DNA of 64,000 bases from Roseovarius salincola (GCF_026891095.1 NZ_JAPTNL010000010.1:62001-126000); one strand, 5' to 3'. Counted from the stretch's first letter, positions 1 through 11,026 are shown. Program-made: numbers and translations. The notes: generated by a model not told the origin, from the sequence alone.

Positions 1-922
1 TGCCTTCGAACACGATGGTCGTATTGCCATGTATCAGCGGCGCGTAGCAGATATAGGAATGCCCCACGACCCAGCCCACGTCCGAGGCAGCCCAGAACAC
101 GTCCCCTGGATCGACATTGTAGATGTTCTTCATCGTCCAGTTCAGCGCCACCAGGTGCCCGCCCGTATGGCGAACCACGCCCTTGGGCGCGCCGGTGGTG
201 CCAGAGGTGTAGAGGATATAGGCGGGGTGGTTGCCCTCGACGGGGACGCAGTCGGCGGGCTCAACGCCATACTGAAAGCTGTGCCAGTCAAAATCGCGCC
301 CTTCCTCCAGATGGGCGACTTCCTGTTCGCGCTGGAAGATCACGCAGAAATCGGGCTTGTGTGTGGCCTGTTCGATAGCGCCGTCCAGAAGCGGTTTGTA
401 ATGGACAACGCGACCGGGCTCGATCCCGCAGGAGGCGGCGATGATCGCCTTGGGTTTGCAGTCGTCGATCCGCACAGCGAGTTCATGGGCTGCGAATCCG
501 CCAAAGACCACCGAGTGGATAGCGCCAAGGCGGGTGCAGGCCAGCATCGCTTCGAGCGCCTCGGGAACCATCGGCATGTAGATGATCACGCGGTCGCCTT
601 TTTCGATCCCCTTGGCCCGCAAGGCCCCGGCAAGGCTGGCGACTCGGTCGCGCAGTTCCTTGTAGGTGATTTCGTGCTTGGTATGGGTGACCGGGCTGTC
701 GTGGATGATCGCGACCTGGTCACCGCGACCCTGATCGATATGGCGGTCCACGGCGTTGTAGCAGGTGTTCACCATGCCGTCGGCAAACCATTCGTAGTGC
801 GGCGCATCATCATCGAAAAGCGCCTTCGAGGGCATCTTGTCCCAGTCGATCGCCTTGGCCTGTTCCATCCAGAACGCTTCGGGGTCGCGCTTCCAGCTCT
901 CGTAGATGTCCTTGTATGCCAT
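1..922 (-). CDS. prpE: Propionyl-CoA synthetase (propionate-CoA ligase), N-terminal part
   Basis: AMP-forming acyl-CoA ligase that activates propionate through an acyl-adenylate. The gene runs off the left edge, so only about 307 N-terminal residues of an expected 630 or so are present. The start is ATG at 922 (MAYKDIYESWKRDP). The acetyl-CoA synthetase-type N-terminus is visible, with the PrpE-like stretch WFADGMVNTCYNAVDRH. The phosphate-binding loop YTSGTTGAPKG lies near residue 236. PrpE rather than Acs is inferred from this N-terminal wording, and Acs or another short-chain ligase is the alternative. The CTGCAAA repeat array at 1016-1128 sits directly upstream and probably regulates it. 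Confidence 0.85.
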   Translation of the reverse strand, partial: MAYKDIYESWKRDPEAFWMEQAKAIDWDKMPSKALFDDDAPHYEWFADGMVNTCYNAVDRHIDQGRGDQVAIIHDSPVTHTKHEITYKELRDRVASLAGALRAKGIEKGDRVIIYMPMVPEALEAMLACTRLGAIHSVVFGGFAAHELAVRIDDCKPKAIIAASCGIEPGRVVHYKPLLDGAIEQATHKPDFCVIFQREQEVAHLEEGRDFDWHSFQYGVEPADCVPVEGNHPAYILYTSGTTGAPKGVVRHTGGHLVALNWTMKNIYNVDPGDVFWAASDVGWVVGHSYICYAPLIHGNTTIVFEG

Positions 923-1015
923 CGTGTCCTCCTCCGGTCCGTTCCCGTTGTGTTACGGGCGAGGCGACGTTGCGGCAAGTGAGTTGATCCAGCGCGTGGC
1001 AGATTATCGCATGAA

Positions 1016-1128
1016 ATTTGCAGATTTGGCGGACATTATGCTGCAAATTTTTGCAAACCCGTTAAATTCATGCGGTGTTAGGGCAAAAAAACAAAGCTCT
1101 GCAAATCTGCAAATAAATCCCTGCAAAC
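1016..1128. promoter_or_regulatory. Array of CTGCAAA/TTTGCAAA sites upstream of prpE
   Basis: Six copies of a short motif lie in this interval: ATTTGCAG at 1016-1023 (inverted), CTGCAAAT at 1041-1048, TTTGCAAA at 1050-1057, CTGCAAAT at 1099-1106, CTGCAAAT at 1107-1114 and CTGCAAAC at 1121-1128. Corynebacterial RamB and the related short-chain acyl-CoA regulators (ScfR/PccR type) are known to bind TTTGCAAA-like sites near acetate and propionate genes. Control of the adjacent prpE by such a regulator is an inference. No regulator gene of that family is in the window. Confidence 0.6.
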
Positions 1129-1151
1129 TGATCCTGCATGGATTCGTCTGC

Positions 1152-3431
<2,280 letters not shown>

Positions 3432-3452
3432 TATTTCCTCCCTCGCGGCATT

Positions 3453-3470
3453 TAGTTTAGCATTAAACTA
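3453..3470. promoter_or_regulatory. Palindromic operator candidate upstream of maeB
   Basis: TAGTTTA at 3453-3459 and TAAACTA at 3464-3470 form a perfect 7-base inverted repeat around GCAT. It begins 22 bases upstream of the maeB start codon, where a bound protein would block RNA polymerase or initiation. The form is like sites of MarR-type dimers, but the regulator is not identifiable from this window. Confidence 0.45.
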
Positions 3471-3591
3471 TTACTTTGCGGGCGCAATCCCGTTCTTGCC
3501 GGACCCTTCGGACAGCTTGCATCCTGCAGCGCAGGGACGCAATGTTTAAGCCGAGCGGTCCAATCCGGGCCGCAGAGTGAAGGGATAGCCG

Positions 3592-3984
3592 ATGTCGCTG
3601 CTCGAAAAAGCCAGGGCTGTGCGTGAAAACGCCCATGCGCGCTATTCCGGGTTCAAGGTCGGGGCGGCGGTGCGCGCGACGTCGGGGCGGGTCTATGTTG
3701 GCTGCAATGTCGAAAACGCAGCCTATCCCGAGGGCACCTGTGCCGAGACCGGCGCGATCGCCGCGATGGTTGCGGCGGGCGAAAGAGAACTGACCGAGGT
3801 GGCGATCATCGCAGAAGGTGCCGAGCCTATCAGCCCCTGTGGCGGGTGCCGACAGCGGCTGGCCGAGTTTGCCGGCCCCGACACAAAGGTCATCATGGCG
3901 ACGATGGACGGCCAGCAGCGCAGCGCGAAGCTGGGCGATCTGCTGCCCGGAGCCTTTGTTGCGTCCAGCATCGTGAAAGGCTGA
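3592..3984 (+). CDS. cdd: Cytidine deaminase
   Basis: 130 residues, the length of the small homotetrameric cytidine deaminases that convert (deoxy)cytidine to (deoxy)uridine. The zinc site is visible: Cys50 and the catalytic Glu52 in the TCAETGA motif, then Cys83 and Cys86 in PCGGCRQ. The substrate-binding stretch KVGAAVRA and NVENAAYPEG is also present. It is the first gene of a pyrimidine/deoxynucleoside salvage run, with deoA starting 3 bases after its stop. Uridines made here can pass to the phosphorylase and to Upp. Confidence 0.95.
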   Translation: MSLLEKARAVRENAHARYSGFKVGAAVRATSGRVYVGCNVENAAYPEGTCAETGAIAAMVAAGERELTEVAIIAEGAEPISPCGGCRQRLAEFAGPDTKVIMATMDGQQRSAKLGDLLPGAFVASSIVKG

Positions 3985-3986
3985 CG

Positions 3987-5291
3987 ATGGATGCCAGGGC
4001 CATCATCGCGAGAATCCGGAATGGCAGCCCCTTGGAGCGCACGGAACTGTCATGGTTTGCCAACGGGCTGGCCGATGGGCGCGTCAGCGATGCACAGGCC
4101 GGGGCGTTTGCAATGGCGGTCCTTCTGAAGGGTCTTGGCGAGGCGGGGCGCACGGACTTGACGCTTGCGATGCGTGACAGCGGGCGCAGGCTGGACTGGG
4201 CGCTCGATGGTCCGGTAATAGACAAGCACTCGACCGGCGGGATCGGCGATTGCGTGAGCCTTGTGCTGGCGCCCGCTTTGGCGGCCTGCGGGGCCTATGT
4301 ACCGATGATCTCGGGCAGGGGGCTTGGCCATACGGGTGGGACGCTCGACAAGCTCGAGTCGATACCGGGGCTTGCGACCCAGCTTGACGAGGCAGCGTTT
4401 CGCGATTTGGTGGCGCGCGCCGGATGTGCCATCGTCGGCGCCAGTGCCGAGATGGTCCCTGCGGATCGCCGTCTTTATGCGGTGCGCGACGTGACCGCGA
4501 CGGTGGAAAGCCTTGATCTGATCACCGCCTCGATTTTGTCCAAGAAACTGGCGGCGGGGCTGGAGGGGCTGGTTCTGGACGTGAAAACCGGCTCGGGCGC
4601 CTTCATGAAATGCGATGCGGATGCGCGCGCATTGGCCGAAGCGCTGGTCGAAACAGCGAATGCGGCGGGTTGCCGGACAAGCGCGGTGGTGTCGGACATG
4701 AACCAGCCGGTGGCGCCCGCGCTTGGCAACGCCCTGGAGGTGGCCGAGGCGATGCGGGTGCTGAAGGGCGGCACGCATGGGCGGTTGGGCGCGCTGAGCA
4801 TCGACCTTGCGGGCGAAGCGCTGAGGCTTGGCGGGTTGGCCGAGGCACGCGAGATCGGGGCGCATATGGTGTCCAAGACGCTGTCCGACGGTAGCGCCGC
4901 TGCGCATTTCGGCCGGATGGTGGCGGCGTTGGGGGGGCCGAATGATTTCGTCGAGAACTGGGAAAGCCATTTGCCGGTGGCCGATGTGATCCGCGATCTT
5001 CCAGCGCCCCGCACGGGGCACGTCGTGGCGATGGATGGCGAGGCCATGGGGTTGGCGGTGATCGGGCTTGGCGGGGGGCGGCAGGTGGAAACCGACCGGG
5101 TCAATCCTGCGGTCGGGCTGGATCGGGTGCTGCCGCTTGGCACATCGGTCGCCAAGGGTGATCCGCTTTTGCGCGTTCATGCGGCATCCGAGGACCACGC
5201 CGACCGGGCGGCGGCCCGGTTGGAACAGGCGATCGTGATCGGCGATGCGTCTGCGCGAATCCCTTCTTTGATCCATGGAAGGCTGGGCTGA
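3987..5291 (+). CDS. deoA: Thymidine phosphorylase
   Basis: 434 residues. It cleaves thymidine or deoxyuridine with phosphate to give the free base and 2-deoxyribose 1-phosphate. The family signature KHSTGGIGD occupies residues 80-88, followed by the glycine-rich SGRGLGHTGGTLDKLES segment that binds phosphate. The start ATG at 3987 lies 2 bases after the cdd stop, and deoB begins 2 bases after its own stop, so the three genes are almost certainly cotranscribed. Its sugar product feeds directly into DeoB. Confidence 0.95.
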   Translation: MDARAIIARIRNGSPLERTELSWFANGLADGRVSDAQAGAFAMAVLLKGLGEAGRTDLTLAMRDSGRRLDWALDGPVIDKHSTGGIGDCVSLVLAPALAACGAYVPMISGRGLGHTGGTLDKLESIPGLATQLDEAAFRDLVARAGCAIVGASAEMVPADRRLYAVRDVTATVESLDLITASILSKKLAAGLEGLVLDVKTGSGAFMKCDADARALAEALVETANAAGCRTSAVVSDMNQPVAPALGNALEVAEAMRVLKGGTHGRLGALSIDLAGEALRLGGLAEAREIGAHMVSKTLSDGSAAAHFGRMVAALGGPNDFVENWESHLPVADVIRDLPAPRTGHVVAMDGEAMGLAVIGLGGGRQVETDRVNPAVGLDRVLPLGTSVAKGDPLLRVHAASEDHADRAAARLEQAIVIGDASARIPSLIHGRLG

Positions 5292-5293
5292 GC

Positions 5294-6481
5294 ATGACGC
5301 GTGCCTTCCTTGTGGTGATGGATTCGGTGGGCATTGGTGGCGCGCCAGATGCCGGGCGGTTCTTCAACGGGGAGACTGCCGACACAGGGGCCAATACCGT
5401 TGCCAATATCGCCAAGGCGCGGCCTGGCGGGCTGCATTTGCCGGTGCTTGATGCTCTGGGCCTTGGGGCGGCGGTCCGGCTGGCATCGGGCGAAGAGGCC
5501 CCCGGGCTTGGCTGCGTGCCGACAGGACTTTGGGGTTGCGCAAGCGAGCAGTCGCCCGGCAAGGACACGCCGACCGGGCATTGGGAACTGGCGGGGGTGC
5601 CGCTGCCCTGGGAATGGCATCTCTTTCCCGAAAGCGTTCCTGCCTTTCCGCCCGTGTTGTTGGCGGCGGTGCAAAAGGCATCGGGGGCAGGGGGTACCCT
5701 GGGCAATTGTCACGCCTCGGGGACGGATATCATCAAGCGATTCGGGGCCGAGCATATGCGCAGCGGCTGGCCGATCTGCTATACCTCGGCCGACAGCGTC
5801 TTTCAGATTGCCGCCCATGAAGACAGTTTCGGCTTGGAGCGCCTGCTTGACAACTGTCGCCAGATCGCGCCGATGCTGCACGCCATGCGCGTGGGCCGGG
5901 TGATCGCGCGCCCATTCACCGGTGACGCCGAAAGCGGCTTCACCCGGACCCGGAATCGGCGCGACTATGCGATGCCGCCGCCCGCGCCGACCTTGTGCGA
6001 CCGGGTGCAGGGGGCGGGTGGAAAGGTGCATGCAATCGGCAAGATCGGCGATATCTTCTCAATGCAGGGGATAGATGACGTGGTGAAGGGCGACGACCGC
6101 GAATTGATGCGCCATCTGTCCCGGGGGATCGACACGGCGGAATCCGGTAGCCTGACCTTTGCCAATTTCGTCGAATTCGACAGTCTTTACGGGCATCGCC
6201 GCGATGTTGAGGGTTATGCGCGGGCGCTGGAATGGTTCGACTATGAGATCGGCACGCTTCTCAAGCGGCTTGCGCCGGGTGACATGCTGCTGCTCTGCGC
6301 CGATCACGGTAACGATCCCACCTGGCCCGGCAGCGACCATACCCGCGAACAGGTGCCCGTTCTGATTGCGGGGCTTGGGGCGGGGCGGATCGGGCAGGTG
6401 GCGTTCGTCGATGTGGGCGCCAGCGTCGCGGCGCATCTGGGCGTGGCACCGCAAGGGCCGGGCCGCAGCTTTCTGCCCTGA
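5294..6481 (+). CDS. deoB: Phosphopentomutase
   Basis: 395 residues, alkaline-phosphatase superfamily. It interconverts (deoxy)ribose 1-phosphate and 5-phosphate, linking nucleoside phosphorolysis to central metabolism. The N-terminal metal-binding stretch MDSVGIGGAPDA and the C-terminal LLLCADHGNDPTWPGSDHT metal ligands are clear, as is the central SPGKDTPTGHWE segment that carries the phosphorylated Thr in this family. It is coupled to deoA by a 2-base gap. No deoC is seen next to it, so the aldolase step must be encoded elsewhere. Confidence 0.95.
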   Translation: MTRAFLVVMDSVGIGGAPDAGRFFNGETADTGANTVANIAKARPGGLHLPVLDALGLGAAVRLASGEEAPGLGCVPTGLWGCASEQSPGKDTPTGHWELAGVPLPWEWHLFPESVPAFPPVLLAAVQKASGAGGTLGNCHASGTDIIKRFGAEHMRSGWPICYTSADSVFQIAAHEDSFGLERLLDNCRQIAPMLHAMRVGRVIARPFTGDAESGFTRTRNRRDYAMPPPAPTLCDRVQGAGGKVHAIGKIGDIFSMQGIDDVVKGDDRELMRHLSRGIDTAESGSLTFANFVEFDSLYGHRRDVEGYARALEWFDYEIGTLLKRLAPGDMLLLCADHGNDPTWPGSDHTREQVPVLIAGLGAGRIGQVAFVDVGASVAAHLGVAPQGPGRSFLP

Positions 6482-6487
6482 GCGACG

Positions 6488-6508
6488 GGGGCAAGCCCGT
6501 TGCCCTTT
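6488..6508 (+). terminator. Weak stem-loop after deoB
   Basis: GGGCAA at 6489-6494 pairs with TTGCCC at 6500-6505 around a 5-base loop, followed by only three T residues. It lies between deoB and upp and could reduce read-through, but the short T tract makes it a weak terminator at best. Confidence 0.3.
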
Positions 6509-6566
6509 GGCGCGCTTTCTGAAATGACGGAAAGAACCGCCGCAGCACTCCGCCGAGGAAGATCCG

Positions 6567-7199
6567 ATGAAACAGCACCTGACCGTCGTTACCCATCCGC
6601 TTGTGCAGCACAAGCTCACTCTCATGCGCGAGAAGTCCACCTCGACCGCCGTGTTCAGGCAGCTTCTGCGCGAGATCAGCCAGTTACTGGCCTATGAAGT
6701 CACATATGAGCTGGACATGACAAACCGGCGCATCGAGACCCCTTTGCAGGAAATGGACGCGCCGGTTCTGGCGGGGCGCAAGCTGGCGCTGGTGTCGATC
6801 CTGCGCGCGGGCAACGGCCTGCTGGACGGGATGCTGGAGCTTATTCCCTCGGCGCGGGTCGGGTTCGTCGGGCTTTACCGCGACGAGGCGACGCTCAAGC
6901 CGGTGCAATATTACTTCAAGGTTCCCGACTATCTTGACGAGCGCATGGTGATCGTCGTCGATCCGATGCTGGCGACGGGGAATTCCTCGGCGGCAGCGGT
7001 TGACCTTCTCAAGCAGTCGGGCGCACACAATATCCGGTTCCTGTGTCTGTTGGCCGCGCCCGAAGGCGTTGCCCGGATGAAGGAAGCCCATCCCGATGTT
7101 CCCATCGTGACCGCCGCTCTCGACGAAAGGCTTAATGAGAAGGGCTATATTCTTCCGGGACTAGGGGATGCGGGTGACAGAATGTATGGCACAAAATAA
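6567..7199 (+). CDS. upp: Uracil phosphoribosyltransferase
   Basis: 210 residues. It makes UMP from uracil and PRPP in the cytoplasm. The PRPP-binding loop [10 protein letters not shown] is at residues 131-140. The C-terminal uracil-binding segment with [14 protein letters not shown] matches the bacterial Upp end. It lies 85 bases after deoB in the same direction, behind a weak stem-loop, so it may be part of the cdd-deoA-deoB operon or have its own promoter. It completes the salvage route from cytidine to UMP. Confidence 0.95.
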   Translation: MKQHLTVVTHPLVQHKLTLMREKSTSTAVFRQLLREISQLLAYEVTYELDMTNRRIETPLQEMDAPVLAGRKLALVSILRAGNGLLDGMLELIPSARVGFVGLYRDEATLKPVQYYFKVPDYLDERMVIVVDPMLATGNSSAAAVDLLKQSGAHNIRFLCLLAAPEGVARMKEAHPDVPIVTAALDERLNEKGYILPGLGDAGDRMYGTK

Positions 7200-7264
7200 G
7201 CTATTGACTGTTTACTAGGCGTCACAAATGGGGCACTCTTGTCGCGTCTGTCTTGGGGGACAAC

Positions 7265-8779
7265 ATGAGAGTGATCAGAGTATTGACGATGGCTGCCATC
7301 GTCGCAGGTTTCGGGCTTGAATTCGCAGAAGCTCAACCGACGTCGGGACTCCCGGTTCCGGCCGAGTTTCCACCCGCATCCTACAGTGGCAGGCAATATG
7401 TCGACAGTAATGGCTGTGTGTTCCTGCGTGCCGGTGTCAGCGGCAATACGACATGGATTCCGCGCGTCACGCGCCAGCGCAAGATGATCTGCGGCGCCAA
7501 GCCATCATTGGCAAAGACCAGAACGGCGCAAGCTCCCGCGGCGGCCCCCGCCAAGACCCGGACCGCTGCCAAGGCACCGGCGAAGGCCGCACCCCAGCCC
7601 AAGGCCAAACCCCAGCCCCAGCCTCAGAAGGTTCGGCAGGTCGCCAAACAGGCACCACCCAAGGTGGTGCGTGCGCCTGCGGTCGCGGCCCCTGTGTCTG
7701 CACCGCCCGTCGGGGTGGTCACAGCGCCCGCGCCCGCGTCCTCGGCAAGGACAGTCACGGCACCGGCGCGCCCCGTTGCGGTCAAGACAGCCAAGGCCCC
7801 GGCCCGCATCATCCGGTCGGCCCCGGCAGAAGCTGTCTCCGCCTGCCCGGGACTCAGCCCGGTCTCGCAGCGCTACATGGGGGGCGAAGATGTGCGTTGC
7901 GGTCCACAGGGCGGGCCGCATGTCACCTATATCACGGGTGGTGGCGGATCGGGCGCCGAGATGCATTATGTGCGGGTCGCCCCTGTTCAGGCAGCGTCCA
8001 AGGCATCGCGGCCCGCGAAGACGCCGCTGGCCGGCACCGCGCTTCTGGCGCAACCCGTGCAACACAAAGTCCGCCGCGCCCCGCAAGCCGCCGCCAATGT
8101 ACGGGTGGTGCCCCGCCATGTCTACGCGCAGCAGCAGAAAAGCAACGGAATATCGGTTTCCGAAGGCTACAAGCGGGTCTGGGATGATGACCGCCTGAAC
8201 CCCTACCGCGCGCACCAGACCTTTGAGGGCAAAGCGCAGATGGAGGTCATGTGGTCCAGCACGGTGCCGCGCTATCTGATTGATACCGCCACCAACCGGG
8301 ACGTGACCTACAAGTATCCGGGGCTGCGTTATCCCTACACGAGCTTCGCACAGCAGCGGGCGGCCGGCGTTGCGGTTCAGACGGCGGGACGTGTCGTGGC
8401 CGATCCGATCCCCGTTCGACAGGTGGCCACCAAGACCGCGCCCCGCGCTGCCCCCGAGTCCGACCCCGTCCGGGTCGTGCGCCGTCAGGTGGCAAAGCCG
8501 GTCCTCTCCACCCGCTCGCAGGCCCCGGCGGCAGCGCCCAAGGCGCCCGCAAGCCACCGCTTCGTGCAGGCGGGCATGTTCAGCCAGAAGGGCAATGCCA
8601 TGCGCGTTGCGCAGCGCCTGTCGCGCAGCGGGCTGCCCGCGCGGCTGTCAACGTTTCGGCGGGGCGGCAAGACCTATACGCGGGTTCTGGCCGGACCCTT
8701 CGCGAACCAGCCCGACCTGCACGCCGCACTGCGCACGGTGCGCGGCGCCGGGTTCTCGGACGCCTTCCTGCTGCGCTAG
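7265..8779 (+). CDS. SPOR domain-containing cell envelope protein
   Basis: 504 residues from ATG 7265, which has a GGGGGA ribosome site just upstream; a TTG at 7253 is an alternative. Residues 1-23 look like a signal peptide (VLTMAAIVAGFGLEFAEAQ). A short Cys-containing domain follows, then a long low-complexity stretch rich in Ala, Pro, Lys and Val (about residues 80-190). The C-terminal 75 residues form a SPOR domain (SHRFVQAGMFSQKGNAMRVA through AGPFANQPDLHAALRTVR). SPOR domains bind denuded peptidoglycan glycan strands, often at the septum. A role in the cell wall or division is inferred, and the specific function is unknown. Confidence 0.8.
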   Translation: MRVIRVLTMAAIVAGFGLEFAEAQPTSGLPVPAEFPPASYSGRQYVDSNGCVFLRAGVSGNTTWIPRVTRQRKMICGAKPSLAKTRTAQAPAAAPAKTRTAAKAPAKAAPQPKAKPQPQPQKVRQVAKQAPPKVVRAPAVAAPVSAPPVGVVTAPAPASSARTVTAPARPVAVKTAKAPARIIRSAPAEAVSACPGLSPVSQRYMGGEDVRCGPQGGPHVTYITGGGGSGAEMHYVRVAPVQAASKASRPAKTPLAGTALLAQPVQHKVRRAPQAAANVRVVPRHVYAQQQKSNGISVSEGYKRVWDDDRLNPYRAHQTFEGKAQMEVMWSSTVPRYLIDTATNRDVTYKYPGLRYPYTSFAQQRAAGVAVQTAGRVVADPIPVRQVATKTAPRAAPESDPVRVVRRQVAKPVLSTRSQAPAAAPKAPASHRFVQAGMFSQKGNAMRVAQRLSRSGLPARLSTFRRGGKTYTRVLAGPFANQPDLHAALRTVRGAGFSDAFLLR

Positions 8780-8789
8780 ATCCGGGCGG

Positions 8790-9395
8790 TCATTCGCCCG
8801 GACGCTTGAGGCTGAACTTTTCGCGCACCACGCTGTAATCCCGGTATCCCATGCGGGCCAGCGGGTTGAAGGCGAGCACGTCGAAGATCCCGTCCTTCAG
8901 GCAGTCATCGCGCATATGGATGCCGGTGACTTCGCCGAACACCACAAAATTGGCCTCGCCCGGCAGCGTCACGATCTGCGTCAGCCTGCATTCCAGATTG
9001 GCGGGCGCGCCCGCCACGCGGGCACAGGCGATGGTGTCGCATTCAGCCTTTTCGATGGCGGCATGGTCGAATTCATCGACCTCCCTGTCCCAGGGGCCGG
9101 AGGTCTGGTTCATCGCGTCGCGCATGGCGTATTCCACGATACTCACGCAGAAAACCCCGGTCTCGCGGATATTGGCGACGCTGTCCTTGGTGTCGCCGCG
9201 GTCCGGCTTGACCGAGGTCGAGGCGAACATCACCTGCGGCGGCACATAGGCGACGGCGTTGAAAAAGGAATAGGGCGCGAGGTTGTCCCGCCCGACTCCA
9301 TCGCGGCTTGAAATCCAGCCGATCGGCCGGGGCGTCACGATGGCGTTGAAGGGGTTGTGCGGCAGGCCGTGGCCGTCTTCGGGGCGGTAGAACAT
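8790..9395 (-). CDS. Flavin reductase family protein (FMN-binding split barrel)
   Basis: 201 residues. The opening PHNPFNAIVTPRPIGWISS and the following NLAPYSFFNAVAYVPPQVMFAS are the FMN-binding signature of flavin reductase-like proteins (DIM6/NTAB family). Such proteins bind FMN and either reduce free flavin or act as flavoprotein oxidoreductases. The substrate cannot be told. It is convergent with the SPOR gene (10-base gap) and divergent from the acetyltransferase gene at 9488, so it is probably transcribed alone. Confidence 0.85.
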   Translation of the reverse strand: MFYRPEDGHGLPHNPFNAIVTPRPIGWISSRDGVGRDNLAPYSFFNAVAYVPPQVMFASTSVKPDRGDTKDSVANIRETGVFCVSIVEYAMRDAMNQTSGPWDREVDEFDHAAIEKAECDTIACARVAGAPANLECRLTQIVTLPGEANFVVFGEVTGIHMRDDCLKDGIFDVLAFNPLARMGYRDYSVVREKFSLKRPGE

Positions 9396-9487
9396 CTGGG
9401 GTGCCTCGTCGCTTTCATTTCCGGGTTTGTGCCAGACCTAACGCCGTGCTAGGCGCAAATCCAGCTGATTTCGCAAGGAGTTGCCGG

Positions 9488-9973
9488 GTGTTCGAGCTCA
9501 GCCCCGAAACAGATGAGGACTGGTGGGAGGTCGAGGCTCTCTATGATCTGTGCTTCGCGCCGGGCCGCGAGGCGCTGTCCTCCTACCGGTTGCGCGATGA
9601 CGTGCCGCCCGTGCGCGGGCTCAGCCTGGTGGCGCGTGACGGGCAGGGTATCCTGGCGGCTGCCATAAGGTTCTGGCCGGTGCTGGTGGGCGCGAAAAAG
9701 GCGTTGTTGCTGGGGCCGGTCGCGGTGCACCCGACCCGTCAGGGCGAAGGGCTGGGCGGCTGGCTGATCCGCGAGAGTTTGGCGCTGGCGGCGGCGCAGG
9801 GTTGGGAGCGGGTCCTTTTGGTGGGCGACGAACCCTATTACGGGCGCTTCGGGTTTCACCGGCTGGACGGGGTCGAGATGCCGCCCCCCACCAACCCCGA
9901 CAGGGTGCTGGGCGCGGCGCTGAGCAAGGATGCCTGGGCGGGCATTCGCGGAAAGGTGACGCGCGGCGCTTGA
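9488..9973 (+). CDS. GNAT family N-acetyltransferase
   Basis: 161 residues from GTG at 9488, chosen because AAGGAG at 9475-9480 sits seven bases ahead; an upstream ATG at 9401 is open but lacks such a site. The acetyl-CoA-binding motif LGPVAVHPTRQGEGLGGWLI is in the middle of the protein. Beyond it is VLLVGDEPYYGRFGFHR, typical of the small predicted acyltransferases of this superfamily. Substrate unknown. The next gene begins 53 bases downstream in the same direction. Confidence 0.85.
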   Translation: MFELSPETDEDWWEVEALYDLCFAPGREALSSYRLRDDVPPVRGLSLVARDGQGILAAAIRFWPVLVGAKKALLLGPVAVHPTRQGEGLGGWLIRESLALAAAQGWERVLLVGDEPYYGRFGFHRLDGVEMPPPTNPDRVLGAALSKDAWAGIRGKVTRGA

Positions 9974-10026
9974 AAAAGGCGCGTGCAGGGGCAATCTTTC
10001 AATCGGAACCTTGCGGAGGCGCGGCC

Positions 10027-10785
10027 ATGGAAATCATTGAAAAACAGATAGATGCCCATGAAATCGGCCAGCGCCTCGACGCGTTGGCGGCGCGCCATGC
10101 GCGTGCCTCCAATCCCGGCATCCAGATCCTCAACATGGTGGGCGGTCAGGCCGAGGGGCTGCTTGAGCGGCTTCCCGTCACGGTGCGGGGCCGCCTGGAA
10201 GGCGCCACCGAGCAAGCGCTGATGAGCGCGATGGAGGCTGCGCATCGCTCGCGCGGGGTGGTGCCTGAAAGCTCGTCCTGGATGACCCGCGTGGTCACCA
10301 CGGCCATGGGTGCGGCCGGGGGCTGGGGCGGCTTGCCGACTGCGCTGGCCGAACTTCCCTTTACCACCACGGTGCTTTTGCGCGCCATTCAGGACGTCGC
10401 CGCAGAGCACGGATTTTCCCCGCAGGAACAAGGGGTTCGCTTTGATTGCGTGCAGGTCTTCGCGGCGGCCGGCCCGCTTGACCATGATGACGGGAGCGAC
10501 CTTGCCTTTCTCAGCACAAGGCTGGCGGTAAGCGGCACCACGGTGCGGGCGCTGATCGCCCGCGTGGCGCCCCGGCTGGCGACGGTGCTGGGGCAGAAGC
10601 TGGCGGCGCAGACGGTGCCGGTGCTGGGCGCGGCGGCGGGGGCGGCGACCAATTACGCCTATACCAGCTATTACCAGCAGATGGCGCATGTGCATTTCGG
10701 GCTGAGGCGGCTGGCGATCGAGGCGGACCGGGATCACGCCGCGCTGGTCGAGGATTTCTGCGCCCGTGTCGCCCGCCTGGGCTGA
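10027..10785 (+). CDS. EcsC family protein
   Basis: 252 residues starting MEIIEKQIDAHEIG at 10027. The sequence matches the EcsC family found near or apart from Ecs ABC transporters. The hydrophobic Gly/Ala-rich stretch MTRVVTTAMGAAGGWGGLPTALAELPFTTTVLLRAIQDVA is characteristic, as is a second Ala-rich segment near the C-terminus (VPVLGAAAGAATNYAYTSYY). Function is not known; membrane association is likely. No EcsA/EcsB partners are adjacent. Its transcript runs towards ptsP on the other strand. Confidence 0.8.
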   Translation: MEIIEKQIDAHEIGQRLDALAARHARASNPGIQILNMVGGQAEGLLERLPVTVRGRLEGATEQALMSAMEAAHRSRGVVPESSSWMTRVVTTAMGAAGGWGGLPTALAELPFTTTVLLRAIQDVAAEHGFSPQEQGVRFDCVQVFAAAGPLDHDDGSDLAFLSTRLAVSGTTVRALIARVAPRLATVLGQKLAAQTVPVLGAAAGAATNYAYTSYYQQMAHVHFGLRRLAIEADRDHAALVEDFCARVARLG

Positions 10786-10835
10786 CCCGCGCCCGAATCA
10801 CCAGCAGACCCCAATCTTAAAAGGCGAAACCGCCT

Positions 10836-10876
10836 TCGGTATCGTGTCGGCACGCCGTCGGTATCGCGTCGGTATC
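10836..10876. repeat. Three short direct repeats TCGGTATC
   Basis: TCGGTATC occurs at 10836-10843, 10858-10865 and 10869-10876 in the 241-base gap between the EcsC gene and the ptsP stop. No function is evident. Confidence 0.4.
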
Positions 10877-10959
10877 ATGCACCGCAAAGGGCCCGGTTAA
10901 CGCGCCGTGCGCGGCCTTTCGGTACAAGTTCGCCGTCAATCCGTACCAAACGCAAGCCG

Positions 10960-11024
10960 CTTCATCTGGCGGAAAATATCTCGGGGGAGTCGCGGCCTCT
11001 GGCCGCGGCGGGGGCAGAGCCCCC
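10960..11024 (-). repeat. 3'-end stem-loop repeat element, copy A (after ptsP)
   Basis: Read on the minus strand, immediately past the ptsP stop codon: hairpin GGGGGC/GCCCCC (11010-11024), hairpin CGCGGCC/GGCCGCG (10991-11007), then CTCCCCCGAGATATTTT and CCAGATGAAG. The same arrangement recurs at 18346, 28371 and 57268. It may act as a terminator or 3'-end stabiliser. Confidence 0.65.
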
Positions 11025-11026
11025 AA

